This document shows, piece by piece, positions 1 through 4,886 of a DNA stretch of 6,879 bases (positions within the stretch are counted from its first letter, which is position 1; every line of letters begins with the position of its first letter). A program made the translations under genes and the position numbers. Source of the DNA: CAZRIT01 sp964600225 (lineage in GTDB: Bacteria > Bacillota > Clostridia > Christensenellales > CAG-138); NCBI GenBank assembly GCA_964600225.1, contig CAZRIT010000081.1:1-6879 (forward strand), read 5' to 3'. Below the pieces are notes generated by a model. The model searched no databases and was not told where the DNA came from. It was given only the letters and a program-made list of their open reading frames with translations.

Positions 1-39
1 AGAAGGGCTGACGCACAGCAACCAATTGCGGCACGCAAA

Positions 40-71
40 CAGGGCCGCCCGTCAACATGCGGGCGGCCCTG
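40..71 (-). terminator. Strong GC-rich hairpin, likely terminator of the leftward ABC operon
   Basis: Positions 40-51 and 60-71 form a perfect 12-bp inverted repeat (arm CAGGGCCGCCCG) around the 8-base loop 52-59. It begins 15 bases after the stop codon of the last gene of the leftward operon. On the minus strand the stem is followed by only three T residues and then mixed sequence, so the U-tract is weak. On the plus strand no T run follows. The position directly after the operon supports a terminator or an mRNA 3'-end stabilising stem. Confidence 0.6.
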
Positions 72-85
72 CGTATACAAAAACG

Positions 86-820
86 TTACCTTGTGTCCGT
101 GTCCCTCCGATGCAGCAGCCTGATGGCAAGCACCGCAAACAGCAGCGTAAAAACCGTGCAGCTGATTAAAAACGGCAGGGTATCCCCAAGCTGCAGCAAC
201 CCCTTGCCATTGGCGTCCATGCCCACGGCAAGCAGCGCATACGGGCAGTACAGGCCGCAGCCGTAGTTGGCCATCGTCAGCCCCACGATGCCGCCTGTGA
301 GCGCAATGCCTACGGGGATGGCGAAGCTTTTGATAACCATGGAGATCAATAGCTGCAGCGCGGCGATGGATACGCCCGCCAGCGCGCCAAGCGCCAGCCA
401 ACGTATCAGCTCCGTCGGCGGCGCTGTCTTGAGCCCTGCGTATCGGCCGCTGAGCAGATACAGCGCGCCCGTCCACAGCAGCGTCAGAAGCATCAGCCCG
501 CCGCTGACGATGAGCTTTCCGCAATAGACCGTCCACGTTGGCACGGGCTGGGTCATCAGTTGGTTCCAATTGTTCTGCCGATGTTCCAGTCGCCATTGGT
601 AGGCGGTCAGTATACCGATCAGCGCAGGCAGGAAGAAAAAGCTGGAAAACAGTGTGTGCTGTGTCCAAAGGCTGAACCAGGCATTTTTGAGTATCCCGAG
701 GTTTTGCATGTAGTTGAATGTGCCCATCACCGCAGCCAGCAGCGGCAGGATGAAAAATGCAATCCATACGGGTGCGCGGCGGAGCTTGACAAGTTCCGTT
801 TTGACGACGGAAAACAGCAT
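86..820 (-). CDS. Lantibiotic-immunity-type ABC transporter permease (LanG/MutG-like)
   Basis: This 244-residue integral membrane protein is the second permease of a LanFEG/CprABC-type exporter, which removes cell-wall-active peptides such as lantibiotics from the membrane. About six hydrophobic helices are visible near residues 17-36, 56-75, 100-124, 138-161, 167-184 and 216-236. The segment at residues 78-92, LEHRQNNWNQLMTQP, matches the 'EHR-N-W-L-QP' cytoplasmic loop typical of this permease family and probably contacts the ATPase. The length of about 245 residues is normal for the family. The start is supported by GGGAGG nine bases upstream, and the stop of the preceding permease gene lies four bases upstream, so the two are cotranscribed. 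The family call is firm. The exact substrate and the assignment as LanG rather than LanE rest on gene order only. Confidence 0.85.
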   Translation of the reverse strand: MLFSVVKTELVKLRRAPVWIAFFILPLLAAVMGTFNYMQNLGILKNAWFSLWTQHTLFSSFFFLPALIGILTAYQWRLEHRQNNWNQLMTQPVPTWTVYCGKLIVSGGLMLLTLLWTGALYLLSGRYAGLKTAPPTELIRWLALGALAGVSIAALQLLISMVIKSFAIPVGIALTGGIVGLTMANYGCGLYCPYALLAVGMDANGKGLLQLGDTLPFLISCTVFTLLFAVLAIRLLHRRDTDTR

Positions 821-824
821 GGCG

Positions 825-1574
825 TTATACCTCCCTCTTGATAAATTCCCTGCGGCCGATTAGATACAGCATGGCGCTCACCGCGGCAAGCAGCAGGCAG
901 TCTTGCAGGGAGAAGCCAACGTAGTAATAGTCGACTGCGCGCGTGGCGATATCCCAGTCCATGCGCACGGTGGACAGCAGCCCAAAGTACGCGCCGGGCA
1001 CAAGCCGCATCAGCCACGGCGAAAAAAACATGGACATCAGCCCCAGAAAGCCGCCGATGAGCCCCGTAACCAGTGGGATGAAAGCGTTGATATACCTGAG
1101 CGAAAGAATCTGTATCAACAGCCCCATAAACAGGCTTGGCAGCAGCTGGGCGACAAAGAACAGCAAAAAATCGTTGATCGGCAGCGCCTCCGTGAACCGA
1201 TAGACGCGGCCGATGAGCAGGATGGCGCCCATCTGCAACAGGATGGCGGCGGCCATGTGCAGGGCGATGAACAGGAACTTGGCGTCAAAGATGCTGCCTG
1301 GCTTTTGCATGGTAAAAAGCGTTTTGAGCGCCGCGCCCTTGTGCTCCATGTCGCATACGCGGCTTGCCAGCACGGAAATCAGCACGGGCAGCACGATGGC
1401 GTTCAACAGCGGCGCCTGATACAGGCAGAAGGCGTAGCCCTGCGCGCGGTCCTTTGCGCTCATATCGTTTAGCCCGATGGCCATCCAGGCCCCTTCGATG
1501 CACGCCATGGCCAGCACGACAAGCCAAAGGAGCCGTCGGCGGGACTTGAAGCATTCCAACCGAAAGCTCTTCAT
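825..1574 (-). CDS. Lantibiotic-immunity-type ABC transporter permease (LanE/MutE-like)
   Basis: This 249-residue membrane protein is the first permease of the three-gene transporter. Predicted helices lie around residues 15-34, 53-73, 100-122, 134-157, 162-183 and 224-241. The second helix is followed by CDMEHKGAALKTLFTM (residues 74-89), the 'EHKG' cytoplasmic loop seen in EpiE/MutE-like and ABC2-type permeases. The short N-terminus is basic (KSRRR at 10-14), as expected for a cytoplasmic end. Its ATG overlaps the stop of the ATPase gene as ATGA, which implies translational coupling and fixed stoichiometry. It resembles the downstream permease in size and fold but is clearly divergent in sequence, so the two probably form a heterodimer. 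The substrate is inferred to be a lantibiotic-like peptide. Bacitracin-type or general envelope-stress export is the alternative. Confidence 0.85.
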   Translation of the reverse strand: MKSFRLECFKSRRRLLWLVVLAMACIEGAWMAIGLNDMSAKDRAQGYAFCLYQAPLLNAIVLPVLISVLASRVCDMEHKGAALKTLFTMQKPGSIFDAKFLFIALHMAAAILLQMGAILLIGRVYRFTEALPINDFLLFFVAQLLPSLFMGLLIQILSLRYINAFIPLVTGLIGGFLGLMSMFFSPWLMRLVPGAYFGLLSTVRMDWDIATRAVDYYYVGFSLQDCLLLAAVSAMLYLIGRREFIKREV

Positions 1575-2473
1575 CGGTCAGCCTCCGTTCCCGTCATCTG
1601 CAAAAAGATATCCTCCAGGCTTGTCTGCCGCTCCTCCATGCGCACAATGCCGATGCTGTTTTGTATGAGCAGGCGGCTGACTTCGGCCGCGGCCGCATCC
1701 TCCATGCAGGGCAGCAGCAGATAGCCTGCTTCCTGCCTGGCTTTTGGCAGGAGCTGTGCGGCCGACGCGTTATCGTCGGTGCGGATGGCCAGCTCGTGCG
1801 CGCTGAGATCGTGCAGCGCGGCCAGCGTATCCTCAAATACCAGCCTGCCATGGCGGATGATGCCCACGCGGTCCGCCATTTGGTCGATCTCCGAAAGCAG
1901 ATGGCTGGATACCACCACCGTGATGCCGTACGCCGTGGGCAGGGATTTCACCAGCTCGCGCATCTCCTGTATGCCCGCGGGGTCAAGCCCGTTGGTGGGC
2001 TCGTCCAGCAGCAGCAGCCTTGGCTTTCCCATGAGCGCGGCGGCAATGCCCAGCCGCTGCTTCATACCGAGCGAAAACTTGGCCACCTGCTTGCCGCCCG
2101 TGTGCTCCAGACGCACGATTTTGAGTGCCTCGTCGATTTCGCTTTTGGGGAGCTGCCTGAGCGTGCGGACGATCTCCAGATTCTCCCGCGCGGTCAGGTG
2201 CCCGTAGTAGCTTGGGGATTCGATCAGCGATCCCACCTGCCGTAGGATGTTCAGGCGGGAACGCGCGTTCATGACGCTGTTGAACAGCCATATCTGCCCC
2301 TCGCTCGGGTGCACAAGCCCCAGCAGCATCTTGAGCGTGGTCGTTTTGCCCGCGCCGTTTGGGCCAAGGAACCCGTAGACCGCGCCCTCGGGCACGGTGA
2401 GGCTGACGCGGTCCACCGCGGCCTCCTGCCCGTAGCGCTTGGTGAGGGCGGTTGTTTTGACACAGGTTTTCAT
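1571..2473 (-). CDS. ABC transporter ATP-binding protein, lantibiotic immunity type (LanF/CprA-like) with E-loop
   Basis: This 300-residue ATPase powers the two following permeases. Visible motifs are Walker A GPNGAGKTT (residues 37-45), signature SLGMKQR (134-140, a degenerate LSGGQ), Walker B LLLLDEP (153-159), D-loop NGLDP (161-165) and the switch His in SSHLL (H191). At the Q-loop position the sequence is SLIESPSYY, so Glu85 replaces Gln. This 'E-loop' is known as a hallmark of LanF immunity ATPases. Residues ~220-300 are the C-terminal extension typical of the BcrA/LanF group. An in-frame ATG at 2518 would add 15 residues, but the ATG at 2473 has AGGAG eight bases upstream while the earlier one has no well-spaced site, so 2473 is chosen. 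It is the first gene of a leftward operon divergent from a two-component system. Confidence 0.93.
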   Translation of the reverse strand: MKTCVKTTALTKRYGQEAAVDRVSLTVPEGAVYGFLGPNGAGKTTTLKMLLGLVHPSEGQIWLFNSVMNARSRLNILRQVGSLIESPSYYGHLTARENLEIVRTLRQLPKSEIDEALKIVRLEHTGGKQVAKFSLGMKQRLGIAAALMGKPRLLLLDEPTNGLDPAGIQEMRELVKSLPTAYGITVVVSSHLLSEIDQMADRVGIIRHGRLVFEDTLAALHDLSAHELAIRTDDNASAAQLLPKARQEAGYLLLPCMEDAAAAEVSRLLIQNSIGIVRMEERQTSLEDIFLQMTGTEADR

Positions 2474-2481
2474 ACTTTTTG

Positions 2482-2486
2482 CTCCT
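2482..2486 (-). promoter_or_regulatory. Ribosome binding site that fixes the ATPase start
   Basis: On the minus strand AGGAG lies eight bases before the ATG at 2473. The alternative in-frame ATG at 2518 has its nearest AAGG-like stretch about 14 bases upstream, which is too far. This decides for the 300-residue form of the ATPase. Confidence 0.7.
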
Positions 2487-2534
2487 ATTCCGAATTTCTT
2501 TTCCCGAATTCCTTCCATCAGCTTAGACGCATCA

Positions 2535-2572
2535 CCTTACCGCCCGATGACGGCGGCCTTACGTTTACCTTA
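2535..2572. promoter_or_regulatory. Phased CCTTA direct repeats, probable response-regulator operator
   Basis: The pentamer CCTTA occurs at 2535-2539, 2557-2561 and 2568-2572 in the divergent intergenic region. The starts are 22 and 11 bases apart, about two and one helical turns. The last two copies are CCTTA-N6-CCTTA, the layout expected for a tandem OmpR-family dimer. SpaR of the subtilin system is a known regulator that binds pentamer direct repeats separated by six bases. The first two copies are separated by a 5-bp inverted repeat, CCGCC(N7)GGCGG, at 2540-2556. Read leftward (TAAGG), the close pair lies about 40 bases upstream of a weak -10-like TCTAAG (2527-2522), a suitable distance for activating the ABC operon. 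Binding is inferred and not shown by the sequence. Confidence 0.5.
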
Positions 2573-2588
2573 ATTTTTGCAAACGGGC

Positions 2589-2618
2589 GCGACAGCGGGG
2601 CGGGATTGGCATTATAAT
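2589..2618 (+). promoter_or_regulatory. Sigma-A-type promoter of the two-component operon
   Basis: A perfect -10 box TATAAT lies at 2613-2618, with a partial -35 GCGACA at 2589-2594 (four of six consensus bases) and an 18-base spacer. Transcription would start near 2625, about 25 bases before the response-regulator ATG. The phased CCTTA repeats end 16 bases upstream of the -35, so autoregulation is possible. Confidence 0.6.
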
Positions 2619-2636
2619 AGGAGCGAAACCAATGGG

Positions 2637-2643
2637 AAGGGAG
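2637..2643 (+). promoter_or_regulatory. Ribosome binding site of the response regulator
   Basis: AAGGGAG lies seven bases before the ATG at 2651. It supports this start, from which the receiver domain begins at once with the expected acidic residues at positions 13 and 14. Confidence 0.7.
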
Positions 2644-2650
2644 TGCGCCC

Positions 2651-3364
2651 ATGCGGGATATCTATGGGGCGAGGCTGCTGATCGTGGACGACGAGCCCGC
2701 GCTTTTGGCAATGCTGGAAAAGCTCCTGCGGCAGGAGGGCTATCGGGATATCGTATCGGCCGCCACCGCAGCCGAGGCGTTGGCAAAGGCACGCGCCGCG
2801 CAGCCATCGGCCTTGATACTGGACGTCATGCTGCCCGATGGCGACGGGTTTTGGCTGCTCCAACGGCTCCGCAACTTTTCCGATGCGCCCGTGCTGTTTC
2901 TGTCGGCCAGGGATGAGGATGAAGCGAGGCTTCGGGGCCTCGGCCTCGGCGCGGACGATTATATCACCAAGCCGTTTTTGCCGCGCGAGCTCACGCTGCG
3001 GCTGGCCGCGGTGCTGCGGCGCACCTACGGCATATCGGACGCCGCGGCGGAAAGCCTGCTGCGGCTGGGGGATGTTACGGTGGATTTCGGGAGCGGCACG
3101 GTGATTGGCAACGGCGAGGACAAAATGCTCACCGCCAAGGAGTATGCGCTGCTGCAAAAGCTGGCCGAAAACCGCGGCCGCATCGTCACCATCGATAGCC
3201 TCTGCCTTGCGGCGTGGAGCGACGGGAATTCGGGCTATGAAAATACCCTTATGGTGCATATGCGCAGGCTCAGGGAAAAGGTGGAGACCGACCCGTCCCG
3301 CCCCAGGTACCTGCTCACCGTGCGCGGCCTTGGCTACCGATTGGTCAGGGAGGAACAGGGATGA
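2651..3364 (+). CDS. OmpR-family response regulator, probable activator of the divergent ABC operon
   Basis: This 237-residue cytoplasmic DNA-binding regulator has a receiver domain at residues ~7-122. It carries the acidic pair D13/D14 (LLIVDDE), phosphoacceptor D58 (LILDVMLPDGDG), the conserved Ser85 (LFLSA) and Lys107 (DDYITKPF), so it should be phosphorylatable. A winged-helix OmpR/PhoB-type effector domain follows at ~137-233, including LTAKEYALLQKLAENRG, the recognition-helix region near ENTLMVHMRRLREK, and the wing ending VRGLGYRL. The length is standard. The gene overlaps the downstream kinase by ATGA, so the pair is translationally coupled. The divergent LanFEG-type transporter and the CCTTA repeats between them point to control of peptide resistance, as in CprR, SpaR or NisR-like systems. 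That target is inferred from context. Confidence 0.94.
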   Translation: MRDIYGARLLIVDDEPALLAMLEKLLRQEGYRDIVSAATAAEALAKARAAQPSALILDVMLPDGDGFWLLQRLRNFSDAPVLFLSARDEDEARLRGLGLGADDYITKPFLPRELTLRLAAVLRRTYGISDAAAESLLRLGDVTVDFGSGTVIGNGEDKMLTAKEYALLQKLAENRGRIVTIDSLCLAAWSDGNSGYENTLMVHMRRLREKVETDPSRPRYLLTVRGLGYRLVREEQG

Positions 3365-4617
3365 AAACAGGCTGGCGGATACTGGGCGGCACGGTGCGCA
3401 TGGCGCTTTCCATTGCGCTGATGATCGGCCTCGGGCTTGTCTTGAACGTGCTGCTGTGCGGCTTTGCAATCCGGCAATTGGCGAACACAGCCGATACGCC
3501 GAGCCTCAGCGCGTGCGCCGCAGCGCTGGAGGAGACGGAGGCGGGCTATATCCTTTCCGAAAAGATGGAGCGGACGCTTCAGGATAAAAACTGCTGGGCC
3601 ATGCTGCTGGATGGGGAGGGCAGGGTTGTCTGGCAGCAGGACAAGCCCGATGAGGTGCCCGACCAATTCTCGCTTGCGCAGGTGGCGGGCTTTACGCGCT
3701 GGTATTTGATGGACTATCCCGTGCGCGTGCGCATGGCGGGGGACGGGCTGCTGGTCATCGGCGCGCCGAAAAACACCGTGTGGAAATACGATGTGGAAAT
3801 ACCGTTACCGACGATGCTGTTCTGGCCGATGTGGATTATGGTGACGGCTGCGTGCAACGTCCTGTTGATACTGCTGTTGTCGGTTGCCATGACGCGCCGC
3901 AGGTATCAACAGCGCGACGCCGCCAGGACGGAATGGATTGCGGCCGTCTCGCACGATGTGCGCACGCCGCTTTCCATGGTGCTTGGCTATGCCGACAGCC
4001 TGGAAAACGACGCCGCCCTGCCGACGGAGCAGCGCGAGCAGGCAGCGCTCATCCGTCAAAAAGGGGAGGAACTGCGGGGCTTGATTGCCGACCTGAACCT
4101 GACCAATCGGCTGATGCACTCCATGGAACCGCTGCAGGCGGAGTGGCTTTCGCCCGCGGCGCTTGTGCGGGAGGCGGCGGCGGAGTGTATCAATGCGCTG
4201 CAGGATGATCGCTACGCAATCGAAGTGCAGATTGCACCCAACGCTGCGCATGCGCTGCTGTATGGCGACCGCGCGCTGCTAATGCGAATGCTCAAAAACC
4301 TGCTTGGCAACAGCATGCGGCATAACCCGCGCGGCTGCACGGTGACGGTTACGCTGTGCATGCAGCGCTTGGGATTGCAGCTTGCCGTCGGCGATAACGG
4401 CAGCGGGTATACCGCGGCGCAGCTTCAAGCGCTGTCCGAGCGATCGACGGCGGTCACAACGGGCCGCGGGCTGGGGCTGACCATCGTGCGGCAGATTGTT
4501 GCGGCGCACCACGGCCGCATACGCTTCCGAAACAACGCCGCCGGCGGCGCGTATTGCAGCATCCGCTTTGGCATCCTGTGCGTGCGGCGAAATCGGCCGC
4601 TGCGGGCGGAGGCTTGA
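3361..4617 (+). CDS. Membrane sensor histidine kinase (LanK/CprK-like)
   Basis: This 418-residue kinase is the partner of the upstream regulator. TM1 is near residues 14-36 and TM2 near 153-176, leaving an extracytoplasmic sensor region of about 115 residues. The dimerisation/phosphoacceptor helix holds SHDVRTPLSMVLGYAD, with His198 as the phosphorylation site. The HATPase domain has the N box NLLGNSMRHNP (Asn317), the G1 motif GDNGSG (345-349) and the G2 motif GRGLGL (368-373). All catalytic residues needed are present. There is no clear HAMP domain: TM2 runs through a short basic linker (MTRRRYQQR) into the H-box helix. The sizeable external domain sets it apart from BceS-type kinases, which have almost none and sense through their transporter, and suggests direct ligand or envelope sensing. 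The start is fixed by the ATGA overlap. Confidence 0.93.
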   Translation: MKTGWRILGGTVRMALSIALMIGLGLVLNVLLCGFAIRQLANTADTPSLSACAAALEETEAGYILSEKMERTLQDKNCWAMLLDGEGRVVWQQDKPDEVPDQFSLAQVAGFTRWYLMDYPVRVRMAGDGLLVIGAPKNTVWKYDVEIPLPTMLFWPMWIMVTAACNVLLILLLSVAMTRRRYQQRDAARTEWIAAVSHDVRTPLSMVLGYADSLENDAALPTEQREQAALIRQKGEELRGLIADLNLTNRLMHSMEPLQAEWLSPAALVREAAAECINALQDDRYAIEVQIAPNAAHALLYGDRALLMRMLKNLLGNSMRHNPRGCTVTVTLCMQRLGLQLAVGDNGSGYTAAQLQALSERSTAVTTGRGLGLTIVRQIVAAHHGRIRFRNNAAGGAYCSIRFGILCVRRNRPLRAEA

Positions 4618-4622
4618 TGCGC

Positions 4623-4645
4623 GCGGTACGGAAAGCCGCTGTTTT
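4623..4645 (+). terminator. Weak candidate terminator after the kinase gene
   Basis: GCGG (4623-4626) can pair with CCGC (4636-4639) across a nine-base loop, and TGTTTTT follows. The stem is only four base pairs, so it is a poor intrinsic terminator. It is listed because of its position six bases after the stop codon and its T run. An alternative 5-bp pairing of GGCTT (4611-4615) with AAGCC (4633-4637) is no more convincing. Confidence 0.22.
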
Positions 4646-4656
4646 TGGCCCGATTT

Positions 4657-4670
4657 CGAATAAATATTCG
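4657..4670. promoter_or_regulatory. AT-rich palindrome just upstream of the receptor promoter
   Basis: CGAATA-AA-TATTCG is a perfect 6-bp inverted repeat with a two-base centre, ending nine bases before the -35 box at 4680. It is AT-rich within GC-rich surroundings. It could be an operator or an UP-like element. No known regulator is recognised. Confidence 0.35.
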
Positions 4671-4679
4671 TCAATATGT

Positions 4680-4707
4680 TTGAAAACTCGCGCCCATACG
4701 GTATAAT
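4680..4707 (+). promoter_or_regulatory. Near-consensus sigma-A promoter of the 7TM receptor gene
   Basis: TTGAAA at 4680-4685 (five of six -35 bases) and a perfect TATAAT at 4702-4707 are separated by 16 bases. Transcription should start near 4714, about 48 bases before the assigned ATG at 4762. This indicates that the receptor gene is transcribed independently of the two-component operon. Confidence 0.75.
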
Positions 4708-4726
4708 GAACATACCCCGATTTGTC

Positions 4727-4733
4727 AGGAGGG
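4727..4733 (+). promoter_or_regulatory. Very strong ribosome binding site with ambiguous target
   Basis: AGGAGGG is the best Shine-Dalgarno sequence in the window. It stands six bases before an ATG at 4740, which is out of frame with the receptor, and 28 bases before the receptor ATG at 4762, too far for direct use. The receptor ATG has only a weaker AAAGG (4748-4752) nine bases upstream. Confidence 0.6.
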
Positions 4734-4739
4734 CCTCGT

Positions 4740-4886
4740 ATGCGCGGAAAGGCGGCGCGCAATGACGAAAAACCGGGTTCAAAGCGCAGCGCTCGCGGCG
4801 CTCAGGACGCTGCTGATACTATCCGTATTTGTCGGCACAATTCTTATTGTCATTCAAAGGCCGCAAAAACGCATATTCGTCAATAA
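4740..4886 (+). CDS. Possible 48-residue leader ORF overlapping the receptor start
   Basis: Starting at the ATG best placed for the strong ribosome binding site, this frame encodes a 48-residue, very basic peptide (begins MRGKAARNDEKPG, ends KTHIRQ) and stops with TAA inside the receptor gene. It has no recognised family, no signal peptide and no membrane segment. It may be a translated leader that couples to or dampens receptor translation. Alternatively, it may reflect a single-base error, since removing one A near 4761 would fuse MRGKAAR to the receptor's own start. A chance frame is also possible. Confidence 0.2.
   Translation: MRGKAARNDEKPGSKRSARGAQDAADTIRICRHNSYCHSKAAKTHIRQ

Noticed and set aside
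1..39. Left-edge sequence before the hairpin
   Set aside because: No gene, repeat or regulatory signal could be supported in these 39 bases.
903..1472. 189-codon plus-strand open frame opposite permease 1
   Set aside because: It is low-complexity Gln/His/Arg-rich sequence with no family resemblance, antisense to a convincing six-helix permease.
2490..2510. Direct repeat CCGAATT at 2490-2496 and 2504-2510
   Set aside because: It lies in the ATPase 5' leader, is short, has 14-base spacing that does not match a helical turn, and relates to no recognised element.
2474..2518. Upstream in-frame ATG at 2518 for the ATPase gene
   Set aside because: It would add 15 residues (MEGIREKKFGIGAKS) not expected in the family and lacks a well-spaced ribosome binding site.
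2612..3469. 285-codon minus-strand open frame opposite the response regulator
   Set aside because: It is a GC-driven antisense shadow of a gene with all canonical receiver and winged-helix residues. Its product is rich in Arg, Gln, His and Pro with no recognisable domain.
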